Shown one piece after another: positions 26,330-35,800 of a DNA stretch of 64,000 nucleotides; position 1 is the first letter of the stretch, and each line of letters starts with the position of its first letter. The stretch is taken from positions 84,372 through 148,371 of the forward strand of contig JACRCV010000051.1 of the NCBI GenBank assembly GCA_016218825.1, read 5' to 3'. Below the pieces are notes generated by a model, which was not told where the DNA came from, ran no database searches, and saw only the letters and a list, made by a program, of their open reading frames with translations. Both the position numbers and the translations under genes were made by a program. This DNA is from Deltaproteobacteria bacterium (lineage in GTDB: Bacteria > Myxococcota > XYA12-FULL-58-9).

Positions 26330-27150
26330 CGCGGCGAGCTTGGTGCCGGCTCCGGTTGCGGCTGTGGCTGAGGTTGAGGTTGAGACTGGGGCTCAGCCCG
26401 CGGCGCGAGCTCCTCGATCACGGCCGGCTTCGCGTCCGACGGTGGCGCGGCCGGCTCTTCGGGCGCCGCCGCCGGCGCGGCCGGGGCCTCGGTGCCTCCT
26501 TCGAACAGCGCATCGATGAGGGCGCGCACCGCCTTCTCGGTGACGATGTTCATCGGCTGGCCGCCGCCGCCCAGCATCCGCTCGAAGATACCGACGCCGC
26601 CTTTGGTGGTCTGACCCGACCAGACCACCTTGCCGGTCTGGGTCTCGATCATCTTGAGCCCCATGGAGATGGCGTTGGCGGTAGCGGCCGCGGAGTGCAG
26701 CTCGCCGTACTCCTTGATGACGCCGGTGATGAGGGCGTCGGCCGAGATCATCGCGCCGAGCTTCTTGCTCTCTTCGACGGTGGGATTGTCGGCGGCCACG
26801 AGGCTCAGCCGGGCGATGCCGCGCGAGACCTCGCCTTCGGGCACGACGTAGAAGCTGCCCTCGGCGCGCAGCATGTGCGCCACGACGTCGCGGACCCGAA
26901 GCGCCGCCAGCTGGTCGCGGGACAGATTGGCGAAGGGCAGGACGGCGATCGTGCGAATCGCGCCAAAGTCCATCTCGGGGTCGTGATACGGTCGCGTGTC
27001 CGTTACAATGGGCGCGCAGGCCGAGGCCACGAGCACGCAGACGGCGAGCGCGAGCCCGGCCAAGGCGATCGCCGGCTTGACTCTCTCCCGGTCACGATGC
27101 AGCACGCTCATGGTTGGGAAACGATGCTCGCCGAAAACGGAACGCATCAT
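26326..27150 (-). CDS. GNA1162/CsgG-like lipoprotein with Pro/Gln tail
   Basis: About 274 residues. The ATG at 27150 or 27147 overlaps the stop of the barrel gene (ATGA); ATG 27111 would give a shorter signal. Lipobox: VCVLVASAC. A single GNA1162/DUF799-like domain follows: IRTIAVLPFANLSRDQLAAL, FYVVPEGEVSRGIARL, ISADALITGVIKEYGELHS, IETQTGKVVWSGQTTKGG. The last 55 residues are low complexity (P-A-A-P, then alternating Pro-Gln), which suggests a flexible extension through the periplasm or peptidoglycan. It is the middle gene of three overlapping genes (barrel, this, double CsgG-like). A structural or chaperone role in outer-membrane assembly fits the family; nothing shows a catalytic site. 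Confidence 0.75.
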   Translation of the reverse strand: MMRSVFGEHRFPTMSVLHRDRERVKPAIALAGLALAVCVLVASACAPIVTDTRPYHDPEMDFGAIRTIAVLPFANLSRDQLAALRVRDVVAHMLRAEGSFYVVPEGEVSRGIARLSLVAADNPTVEESKKLGAMISADALITGVIKEYGELHSAAATANAISMGLKMIETQTGKVVWSGQTTKGGVGIFERMLGGGGQPMNIVTEKAVRALIDALFEGGTEAPAAPAAAPEEPAAPPSDAKPAVIEELAPRAEPQSQPQPQPQPQPEPAPSSPR

Positions 27151-29354
27151 AATACCACCATCAGGTTGCACGCAAACGTGCTGGCGCGCGTGCGGATAGG
27201 CTCGGTGTCGACAAAGGCCAGGGTGTAGGTCGCGTTGGTGACGATCTTGGGAGCGATTCGCCAATGCAACGACGGTGAGAAAGTCCTCGAAAACGCGCGA
27301 GAAAGCGCATCGACCGACTCGGCGTACGAGAAGTGGAGCTGGAGAGCGCCGCCCGGGAAGGGTGAGAAGCCGCCGCTGTAGTTGCCGAGCCAGCGGGGGC
27401 GCTCGCGGGTGGCCCAGGAGCGGGTGACGTTCGCGGCCAGATACAGCGCCGAGATCGGCGCAAAGGCCGTGCTGGCGTCGACGCCCTGGGTCTCGAAGCG
27501 CCGGCGTGGCAGGCCGGCGCCCCACTGATCGCTCAACGAGTAGCGCAGGCCGCTCGTGAGGGTGAAGGTCGGGTGCGGCGCCAGCGACACGGACACCGTG
27601 GCGCCGGGGCCGGCCGAGCGCCGACGTTTGACCACGGCAAAGTTGTAGAAGGCGCTCGTGCCGGCGGCGACGCCCGGATAGAGCTCGGCGGTGCTGGACA
27701 GCGTCAGGGAGTTGGTGGTGCCCGAGCGCGTGGCACCGCCGTTGACGGCGCCGCTGTAGCCGAGGTTGGCGTTGAGGTTGGCGACCGGCGAGCCGGCGAG
27801 CGAGCTCGAGTAATCGAAGGCCCAGTCGTGTCCGAGCCGGGTCAGCGTGTCGAGGCGGGCGGCGCGGACGCCGAGCCCGAGCCAGGACAGGAGGTTGCGG
27901 CTGTACGACAGGCCGTTGCGCGCTTGATAGACCGCGTTCCGCTCGGGCAGGAGCTGGTTGGCCGCCGACAGCGTGAGCTCGTGGAAGAACGCCTCCGAGG
28001 TCATGAGCCGCGTGCGCGCGCTGGCGTTGACCACGGTGTTGAGGCTGTGGGTGCTCGTCGGGGCGCGCCGGACCGGCAGCATCGAGAAGAACTGCACCTC
28101 GGTGACGTTCACGTCGGCCACGTCCAGGAAGGCGGCGTAGTTGGCCGGCAGCGGCCTTGCGACGACCTTCAGAAAGCGGGCCCGGGTGTCGTTGAAGCTC
28201 ACCTCGAAGCGGTCGGCGAAATCGGCAAAGATCGTCGAGCCGCCAAGCGCCACGCTCTGCCAGGTGACGTTGTCGTTGCTGGAGTAGACCGAGAAGACGA
28301 AGGCCGAGGCGACCTCGACGGGCACTGTGCGGTCGACCCAGACGTAGACGGTGTTGACGCTCTCGGCGAGCTCGGAGAACTCGGCGCCGAAATGGCGATT
28401 GGCGGTGTCGCCCAGGCGCGACGGGTTGTAGCCCAGGTCGATGTTGGCGGAGGCCGAGAGGTTGCCGTCGGCGAGCGCCGTGTTCGGAATGAGCGTGCTC
28501 GACGCCGGCGTGGCTGGGAAGCGCTCGACGAGCGACAGGCCGCTGAGCGGATACTGCTGCGTCGCGGTCGTGCCGGTGGCACCGGTTGCCTCGGTCGAGG
28601 TACGGCCGTGATTGATGGCGGCGTTGGTCGCGAGGATGACACGGTCCTCCCAGAGGGTCGTCATGTAGCTTCCGCTCGTCGTCTGGGTGAACTGGCTCAA
28701 GTCGAGGTGGTGCACGCGATCGGCGGTGTCGGCGTAGCCGAGCGCGTACTGGAGGGTGAGCGGCCGCGGCGTGTCGTAGAAGGCGTCGAGCTTCACGCTG
28801 TTGCTGGTCTGATCCTGGACGGCGTGTCGGGCGTCCCAGGTCGTCTGGTGGTCCAGGCGAAGGTTGACGCGCGGCGGCCCGTCGGGCGTAAAGCTGCCGT
28901 AGCCGCCCATGACCTCATTGGTGAGCGTGCGGCTGGCGAAGGTCGGGTTACGGCTGACCTGCTGCCGGCGGCGGTAGTCGGCGCCGGCGGTGAACGTGTC
29001 GCTCTGCCAGACCAGGTCGCCGTAGACGTTTGCGAGCCGAGCCTTGGTGCGCGTGTCGAGGTCTTCGCGGGTGGCCCAGGTGTCGGTGAGCTGGAGGAGG
29101 CCGCCGGCCCCGGCGCGCAGGGTCTCGGTGAACTCCCGCGCCAACGACAGACGATAGCGCTGGTCGAGGGTGTCGTTGCGACTGCGGGTGGTCGTGTCGC
29201 GGTCGTTGTCGGTGGTGTCAATGATGCTGATGGTCCCGGTCGGCTCGACGCCGAGGCTGGCGTCTCCACGGGCAACCCCCGGGGCTGACGCCGCCAGGGC
29301 CGCAGCCCAAAGCCGGATCCGTGGTGCCCGGATGCGTGGTGCCAACGTCGTCAC
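27147..29354 (-). CDS. Outer-membrane beta-barrel (porin-like) with discoidin-like insert
   Basis: 735 residues from GTG 29354. Signal peptide RLWAAALAASAPGVARG. The body is made of alternating aromatic/polar strands typical of large barrels (YRLSLAREFTETLRAGAGG, LQYALGYADTADRV, FTLTSGLRYSLSDQWG, LHWRIAPKIVTNATYTLAF), ending near the C-terminus with a hydrophobic pattern. At about residues 320-430 a non-barrel insert, VYVWVDRTVPVEVASAFVF...NVTWQSV...RFEVSFNDTRARFLKVVARP, has the layout of a discoidin (F5/8C) carbohydrate- or surface-binding domain. Next to multiheme cytochromes such a barrel is the expected sheath for electron conduits or the exit pore for nanowires. No CXXCH is present in it. 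It is followed by the GNA1162-like gene with a 4-base overlap. Confidence 0.75.
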   Translation of the reverse strand: MTTLAPRIRAPRIRLWAAALAASAPGVARGDASLGVEPTGTISIIDTTDNDRDTTTRSRNDTLDQRYRLSLAREFTETLRAGAGGLLQLTDTWATREDLDTRTKARLANVYGDLVWQSDTFTAGADYRRRQQVSRNPTFASRTLTNEVMGGYGSFTPDGPPRVNLRLDHQTTWDARHAVQDQTSNSVKLDAFYDTPRPLTLQYALGYADTADRVHHLDLSQFTQTTSGSYMTTLWEDRVILATNAAINHGRTSTEATGATGTTATQQYPLSGLSLVERFPATPASSTLIPNTALADGNLSASANIDLGYNPSRLGDTANRHFGAEFSELAESVNTVYVWVDRTVPVEVASAFVFSVYSSNDNVTWQSVALGGSTIFADFADRFEVSFNDTRARFLKVVARPLPANYAAFLDVADVNVTEVQFFSMLPVRRAPTSTHSLNTVVNASARTRLMTSEAFFHELTLSAANQLLPERNAVYQARNGLSYSRNLLSWLGLGVRAARLDTLTRLGHDWAFDYSSSLAGSPVANLNANLGYSGAVNGGATRSGTTNSLTLSSTAELYPGVAAGTSAFYNFAVVKRRRSAGPGATVSVSLAPHPTFTLTSGLRYSLSDQWGAGLPRRRFETQGVDASTAFAPISALYLAANVTRSWATRERPRWLGNYSGGFSPFPGGALQLHFSYAESVDALSRAFSRTFSPSLHWRIAPKIVTNATYTLAFVDTEPIRTRASTFACNLMVVL

Positions 29355-29363
29355 GCTTTGCCC

Positions 29364-30791
29364 TCAGCTCCGCTCGCCGGCCACGACACAGAGCACGGGC
29401 TCGTGCGCGGTCTCGAACCGGCCGAGGAGCCGGCGGCTCGTCAGCGACAGGACGCGCACGGTACGGAGGGCGGTCTGCACCAGAAAGAGGTTGTCCTCGG
29501 CGTCATCGACGAGGAAGTACGCCACGCTCGCACCGGCGTCGAAGCCGCCGCTTTGCAGCTGCGAGCCTGGCAGATACTCGGCGACCCGGTGCTCGGGATC
29601 CATGGCGACGTAGAGGCGATCGGCGCGCCGGTCGACGGCGATGGCGCTCATGCCCAGGCCGGCGTAGAGGCTCTCCGACAGCCCCATGCCGGGCACCGAG
29701 AGCACCAGGACGTTGGGCGAGGTCTGGTGGGCCACGTAGAGGCGGGTGCCGTCGCGGCTCAACTGGGCCCGAATCGGCCGGGGGTCGGTCGGGACGGTCA
29801 AGACCACCGCCTGGTTGGCGAGGTCGATGACCGACAGGCTGTTGCCGAAGGTGTTCACCACGTAGGCGCGCGCGCCGCTCTTGTCGACGACGATCGTCGA
29901 CGGACGCTCGCCGACCTGCAGCCGCCCGACCTCCACGAGCGCCTGCGGATCGACGAAGGCGACGCTGCTCGAGCCGCGGTTCACCACGAGGAGGAGCCGA
30001 CCGGCGTGGGTCAGCGCCAGCTCGCGAGGCTCGTCGCCGGTCCGGAGTGGCACGCGCCCGACCTCGGCGCCGCTCACCAGGTCCCGGGCCTCGATGACGT
30101 CGGCGCCGCTCGCGGCCACGTAGAGCCGGCCGGCCTCGGCGTCGACCGAGAGCCCCCAGGGCTCGCGCCCGGTCGGCCAGACGGCGACGGTGCGGCGGGT
30201 GTGCTTGTCGAAGACCGTCACGGTGTCGGACGTGGGGCTCGAGCAGAAGCCGGCCACCGCCGGCAGGGCCGGGTTGGGCAGGCGGCCGGTGAAGCGCGGC
30301 GCAAAGGAGAAGCCGCTGGCGACCGACTCGGCGACCTTCAGCTCGAGGTACGCCAGGGTCATCTGGCCGCCGGCCACCTGGAACGGCAGCTCGATGGTCG
30401 TGGGCGCCTCGGGAAGCAACAGATCGCCGGTGCCGCCATCGCCGGCGATGGTGGCCCGGGCGACGTCGAGCGCCACACCGACATAGCCGCCCGGCGGCAC
30501 CCGCCCCCAGGCCCACAAGAGCGGGTCGGTCATCGAGCCTTCGTTGATCTCCTTGCGCAGCACTTCGAGCGGCACGCGCGTGCCGTCGTCGCGTTCGGCG
30601 GCCATGCCCCGCACCGAGAAGGCCAGGTCCGTCGAGCTCTCGGAAACCGGCTCGAGGTAGAAATAGACGGCGCCTTGATCACCGAGGGGCGGCAGCACTC
30701 TGATCGGGGTCAGCCCGGGCATGCACCCCGCGAGCAAGCACAGGACGGCGCTCACCGCGAACCGGCGTTCGGGGGCAAAGAGGATAGACAT
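29364..30791 (-). CDS. YVTN-type beta-propeller lipoprotein
   Basis: 475 residues from ATG 30791. Lipobox: SAVLCLLAGC. Residues 20-160 form an N-terminal beta-sandwich-like domain (GAVYFYLEPVSESSTDLAFS, WGRVPPGGYVGVALDVARAT). From about 175 to the end is a seven-bladed 40-residue-repeat propeller of the YVTN type: GREPWGLSVDAEAGRLYVA, DEPRELALTHAGRLLLVVNR, RPSTIVVDKSGARAYVVNTF, RPIRAQLSRDGTRLYVAHQT. Each blade carries the '..D..G..lYVa' signature. It is anchored in a membrane and faces the periplasm or outside. It begins the tight block propeller - barrel - GNA1162-like - double CsgG-like - prolyl isomerase, and stands in the position expected for a beta-propeller such as OscD in omcS-type clusters. 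Confidence 0.8.
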   Translation of the reverse strand: MSILFAPERRFAVSAVLCLLAGCMPGLTPIRVLPPLGDQGAVYFYLEPVSESSTDLAFSVRGMAAERDDGTRVPLEVLRKEINEGSMTDPLLWAWGRVPPGGYVGVALDVARATIAGDGGTGDLLLPEAPTTIELPFQVAGGQMTLAYLELKVAESVASGFSFAPRFTGRLPNPALPAVAGFCSSPTSDTVTVFDKHTRRTVAVWPTGREPWGLSVDAEAGRLYVAASGADVIEARDLVSGAEVGRVPLRTGDEPRELALTHAGRLLLVVNRGSSSVAFVDPQALVEVGRLQVGERPSTIVVDKSGARAYVVNTFGNSLSVIDLANQAVVLTVPTDPRPIRAQLSRDGTRLYVAHQTSPNVLVLSVPGMGLSESLYAGLGMSAIAVDRRADRLYVAMDPEHRVAEYLPGSQLQSGGFDAGASVAYFLVDDAEDNLFLVQTALRTVRVLSLTSRRLLGRFETAHEPVLCVVAGERS

Positions 30792-30888
30792 GACGGCAAG
30801 ATCCCGCACCTGGACCCCGGCCGGCAAGCGGAAGATCCGCGCCGCGGCGGCGCAATCCGTGGGCCGCAAAGCTCGGCCTTGGGGGCCG

Positions 30889-32814
30889 TCAGTCACGCGG
30901 GCTCTCCGGTCGGGCGAGGGCGGCGTCGCCCAGGTATCTGGCGACGAGCGGCGCGAACCCGGGATGCGCGCGCAGGGGCGCCAGGTCCACGTTGTTGGCG
31001 AGCGCCGCGGCGTTCCGGAAACCCATGCCGAGCGCCGTCTCGAGAAAGGCCAACCCGGCGGCTGGCTCGCCGGCAAGGCCCGCGACCGCGGCCCGATTGA
31101 TTTCGACCACCGCCGAGTCCGCGCCGCTCAGGGCCGCCTGGCGATAGCTGTCGCGGGCGAGCTCGAGCCTGCGGGTGCGCAGATAGACGTCGCCCAAGAG
31201 CGCGTGCGCCTGGCCCGCGGTGGGCCGGAGCGCCACGGCGCGCTTGAGCGGCAGCTCGGCGGCGGCGAAGTCATGGGCGGTGCTGTAGGCCAGGCCGAGG
31301 TTGTATTGCAGCTCGAAGTAGTCCGGGTTCAGTCGAACTCCGTCTTCGAGCAGGGCCAAGGCCTCCGGCAGCTCACGACGTTTGATCAGGTAGCCGGCGA
31401 GGTTGGCGCGGGCGTCCTTGGCCGTGGGGTCGTAGGTCACGGCGCGGCGGTAGGCCTCGAGCGCCTCCTCGTCACGACCGACGTCCTGGTAGGAGTGGCC
31501 AAGCTGGTACCAGGCGGCGGCCGAGAGCGGCATCTTCTGGACGGTGTCGGTCCACAGGGTCAGGTCGTTCTCCCAGACCGCGACGCGGGCGCGGCTGGTC
31601 GAGGCCATGGCCGCAAAGAGCGTGCCGGCCGCGACCGCGAGCCCGAAGCCCGCGCTGCGCCGTAGCGGCGTCGTCTGACCGCGGATCTGCAGGGCGGCTG
31701 CCGCAACCGCGGCGCCGGCCAGGGCCGCGGCGCCGAGCATCGGAAAGTAGAGGTAGCGGTCGTTCATGAGGGTAATCAGCGGCACGATTTGGGAGACCGG
31801 CAGGAGGCCGATGAAGAACACCGCGTACCAGAAGAAGAGGGCGCGCGCCCGGCGCCAGAGCAGGACGCCGGCAGCGGCGAGCGCGAGCCACAGGAGGAGC
31901 GAGACAGCGACCGCGGCATCGAGGCTCGTGTGGATGGGCACGAGGTAAAGGACAGACTGAGCGCTCGGCCAGGCGAGGAGGCCCAGGTAGCGCGGCAGGA
32001 CGGTCAGCATGGTGAGCGCGGTCGCGAGGGGACCGCCGCCGTGATACGGCACCCGGCCGCCGCCGGTCTCCGGCGCCTGGCCGACGATGCCAACCATCGC
32101 AAAGAGCCCCGCGAGCACCACGAACGGCAGCTTGTCGGCGAGCCAGCGCCATCCCGGCGGCCGCGGGCTCCCGCAGAGGTCGTAAGCGGCCAGGATTACG
32201 GGGAAGATCACGGCTACCGACTTGGCGAGGAGGGCGGCGATGAAGGCCAGGAGGGCGAGAGCGTACCAGGCCCGCCGGCGGCGCGGCGCGGCCTGGCGGT
32301 AGCTCAGATAGGCGTGGAAGGCCGCGAGCGTGAAGAGCATGGCCAACAGGGTCTTGCGCTGCGAGATCCAGGCGACCGACTCCACCTGCACCGGATGCAA
32401 GAGGAAGACGAGCATGGCCGCGAACGCCCAGAGGCGGTTGCCGGTGAGTCGGACCACGAGCCCGCTGAAGAGGAGGCCGCACGCCGCGTGCAGCACGCCG
32501 TTCTCCAGGATCATGGGCCCCGGCCGCTCGCCCCAGAGCGACAAGTCGAGCGCGTAGGACAGGAGGTGCAGGGGCGCGTAGTTGCCGAGGTAGAACTGCG
32601 ACAGGATCTGGACGAGGTGCTCGACCGTGAGCGCGTGCAGGAGCGGATCCGTGAGGATATACGGCCCGTCGTCCATGTTGCGCAGGAAGGCGTGGCCGAG
32701 CGCCGGGGCGTAGACCAGGAAGGTCAGCCCGAGCGCGGCGACGGCGAGGCCGACGCCGAGCAGGAGGCCTTGCCGGCTCGGGTCGAAGAACGATGGCGGG
32801 CTCAGCGGTCGCAC
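30889..32814 (-). CDS. TMTC-like membrane glycosyltransferase with TPR domain
   Basis: About 641 residues from GTG 32814; a longer reading (TTG 32868) would start upstream of the hairpin at 32831-32864, so it is less likely. Some 11-12 membrane helices (residues 10-400) show the features of the TMTC/DUF1736 group: an acidic pair in the first loop (LRNMDDGPYILTDPLL), LHPVQVESVAWISQRKTLLA, AKSVAVIFPVILAAYD, and MNDRYLYFPMLG. The C-terminal 230 residues are TPR repeats (AWYQLGHSYQDVGRDEEALE, LQYNLGLAYSTAHDFAAAEL, AHALLGDVYLRTRRLELARD). In eukaryotes TMTC proteins transfer O-mannose to extracellular proteins; bacterial relatives are mostly uncharacterised. It precedes the propeller/barrel block on the same strand. 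Modification of exported surface proteins, perhaps the cytochromes, is inference. Confidence 0.75.
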   Translation of the reverse strand: MRPLSPPSFFDPSRQGLLLGVGLAVAALGLTFLVYAPALGHAFLRNMDDGPYILTDPLLHALTVEHLVQILSQFYLGNYAPLHLLSYALDLSLWGERPGPMILENGVLHAACGLLFSGLVVRLTGNRLWAFAAMLVFLLHPVQVESVAWISQRKTLLAMLFTLAAFHAYLSYRQAAPRRRRAWYALALLAFIAALLAKSVAVIFPVILAAYDLCGSPRPPGWRWLADKLPFVVLAGLFAMVGIVGQAPETGGGRVPYHGGGPLATALTMLTVLPRYLGLLAWPSAQSVLYLVPIHTSLDAAVAVSLLLWLALAAAGVLLWRRARALFFWYAVFFIGLLPVSQIVPLITLMNDRYLYFPMLGAAALAGAAVAAAALQIRGQTTPLRRSAGFGLAVAAGTLFAAMASTSRARVAVWENDLTLWTDTVQKMPLSAAAWYQLGHSYQDVGRDEEALEAYRRAVTYDPTAKDARANLAGYLIKRRELPEALALLEDGVRLNPDYFELQYNLGLAYSTAHDFAAAELPLKRAVALRPTAGQAHALLGDVYLRTRRLELARDSYRQAALSGADSAVVEINRAAVAGLAGEPAAGLAFLETALGMGFRNAAALANNVDLAPLRAHPGFAPLVARYLGDAALARPESPRD

Positions 32815-32830
32815 CGCGAAGAGAAGACAC

Positions 32831-32864
32831 GATGGGCCGGGGCACGACGGTACCCCGGCCCATC
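32831..32864 (-). terminator. Strong hairpin terminator after the Cys-rich lipoprotein gene
   Basis: A perfect 12-bp stem, GATGGGCCGGGG paired with CCCCGGCCCATC, closes a 10-base loop. It lies 15 bases past the stop of the lipoprotein gene at 32880-35984. On the minus strand it is followed by GTGTCTTCTCTT, a weak T-rich stretch. It would end the transcript that includes the first omcS-like gene and separate it from the TMTC/barrel/multiheme genes. Confidence 0.75.
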
Positions 32865-32879
32865 TCAATCAGCTCGAGA

Positions 32880-35800
32880 TCAGTAGCAGAGTCTGGTGTC
32901 GAAGCTGCAATACGGCATGCACTGCAGCGTGCCAGCCGTGAAGGTGCTGGAGCCGCTGTAGTTCACGCACGTCTTGTTGTTGATACCCGAGTTCGCCGTG
33001 GCGGCCAGGTTGCCGTCGCAGCTCTGGAGGCCGGTGCAGACGCCCGGGGCGCCGCCGCAGTCGGCGGTCGCGAGGCACGACGATCCGAGGATCGCAGCGC
33101 CGTTCACCGCGGTGCACACGCCGCGGATGTTGCCGTCGCCGCAGCAGGCGCTCGTGTTGTACGCCTGGTTGAGACACATCAGAGTCCCACCCAGGTAGCC
33201 CAAGGTCTGGCAGTTCTGGGTGAGCGGCACCGCCAGCGAGGTGCTGATGGTCGACAGGTCCGTGCCGTCGCAGGTCTCGGGATACTGCCGGACGTTGTCG
33301 CCGGCGGTCGCCAGGCCGTTGGTCGTGCACTGGCTGTAGTCATAATCCGTGCAGTCGGGCTTGCAGCGCAGCTGACCGGTGCCGCGGCCGAGGCCGTAGC
33401 AGGTCGCGCCGTTCAGCAGGCCGAGACGGAACTGCAAGGTGCAGGTGCCGCCGTTGGCACACGGAGCGCCGCCGATGACGCACGCCGCGCCCGTGGTCGC
33501 GCCGTCGTTCACGCAGGTGGCCGCGCCCTTGGTGTACAGCGAGCCGTCGCACACTTCGCCGGGGGACAAGAGGCCGTCACCGCAGGTGCGGCAGCTGTCC
33601 ACGTCGAACACGCAGTTCTCGTGGCAGGCGAGCGCGCCGGTGGCCGCGTTCGTGATCGTGCAGATGCCGACGCCGCCGAGGACGTCCCGGCAGTCCTCGT
33701 CGGTGTAGCAGAACTCACCGAGCTTGCTGCCGGTCGTGCACGAGCCGCTCGGCTCGAACCCGATCGACTCGCAGGTCGCGAGGTTCGTATCCAGGACCTC
33801 GACGCGGCAGGTGCTGTTCGGGCACTCGCCGTCCAGCGTGCAGGGCATGCCCTCGCGCTCGCCGCCGGCGCAGATGCCCGCGAGGTGATCGCACTGCTCG
33901 TCGCCCTGGGCCACGCCGTCGCCGCACTTCTCGCCGGCGGTGACACCCCAGCAACCGGCGAAGTCCCAGCGACACAGCGCGTTGTTGCAGGCGAGGACGC
34001 CCGGCGCCGTGAACCCGAAAGCGGTGCAGTCGGTGCCCACGGGCACGCCGCCGTCGCACTCCTCGGGCGCGGTCACGAGCCCGTCGCCGCAGAAGGTGGC
34101 GTTCGAGCAGGCCGAGGTGTCGTAGAGGCAGGTGTTGGTGCAGCTCAGGGTGCCGTTCTGGAAGCCCAGGAACTGACAGCCGTTGCCCGCGGTCACGGCC
34201 GCGCAGGAGCCCACCGCGCCGCCGCAGTCGACGTCGGCGGCGCAGACGCCGCCGATGTTGATCGTGGCGGTCGCAGGGTCGCACCGGGTGTCGAAGTTGC
34301 TGCCGTCGCACTGCTCGGGCCACACCACGTTGCCGACCGTGCTGCCGCGCACGACGACGCCGTCGCCACAGACCGGCGCGAAGGCCACGTCTACCGAGCG
34401 GTTGCCGGTCAGCTGGACCACGCACTGGCCGCTGCCGCTGCAGGCGCCGCCGAAGCCGCCGAACAGGTTGTCGTCAGCCGAGACCGGCTGCAGGGTCACC
34501 ACGGTGCCGCGGGCTGCCTGGATGGCGCAGGTCGTCCAGCCGGGGCCGGCGATGGTGTCGCAGTCCCAGGGGCCGCCGGTGCCGGTCGCGGTGATGTTGC
34601 CGGCGCCATTCGGGTTGCCGATCTTGGTGATGGTGACGGTGTAGTTCGACGGCTCGAACTGCGCGTAGCAGGTCCGGGCGCGGGCTTCCGGCTGATTCGC
34701 GCTGGACGCGAAGAAGCCGACCGTGGTCGTGAGCGCCGTGCCGCTGCAATCCGTGAGGCGGCAGGTGCCGGTACCGGCGCTGTTGCCCTTGCAGTCGGCG
34801 TCCTTGACGCAGTAGGCCCCGACCTTGAGCGTGCAGCTGCCGGCGCCGCAGGTGCTCGCCGAGCAGTAACCCGGGACGGCGCTGCCGTTGTTGACCGCGC
34901 AGGTCGGCGTGCCGGCGCCGGTGCAGTCGGCGTTCACGCGGCAGAACGCGCCGGTGTTGGCGGTCGCGCCGGTGCCGCCGTAGCAGTAGCCCGTGGGAGT
35001 GAACATGCAGTAGGCCGTGCCGGTCGTGATGACGCATTCGCTGTCCGCGGTGCAGGGAGCGCCGAGGTTGCAGGTACCGGTCGGCTGCGCCGTGCAGGTG
35101 TACGCGGCGGTGGTCACCGGCGCGCAGTTGCCGGCGATGCTCGCCGACCACTTCACGAACGCCGAGCCCGCGTCCGGTGCCGCGGTGAGCGTGATGTCGC
35201 CGACGGCCACCGCGTTGTCCCAGGCAACGCGGCAGTCAGCGCCGCAAGTGATGGGGCTCGTGGCCGGCAGGACCGACGTCACCGTGCCCGAGCCGTTGCC
35301 GACCTTCTGCACGGTCAAGAACGCCGCCTTGACGAAGGTCGTCGGGTCGATGTCGATCGGATACGAGAGCAACATCGCGCCCTGCGTGACCAGGCGCAGG
35401 GTCTGCACCGAGTCATTGCCGGTCGCAAACAGCTCGAAATGGGCGGCGTCCGCCGAGACCTCGAGGCCTGCCACGTCGTAGATCACCGGCGCCGGCATGG
35501 CGTACTGCACCACACCGCTTTCGTCGTAGACCGCCAGCGAGCCGTCGCGCTCCAGCTTGGCCGTGAGCCCACGGTCGAGCGTCAGCTCCCAGTTGAGCTC
35601 GATCTCGTCGACTTGCGGCTCGAAGACCTTGATGTGCTCCTTGATGCCGAACTCGACCGCCGCCAGCACGATCGCGCCCCGGCCGTCGGGAGCGGTGTAG
35701 GTGACGCTGCCGCTCTCTTGCACCGCCGGACCCCAGCTGTTGATGTCCAACGAGCCCGCGAGCGGACGGATGCCGATGCCGAGCGTCCCTTCACCCCGAT

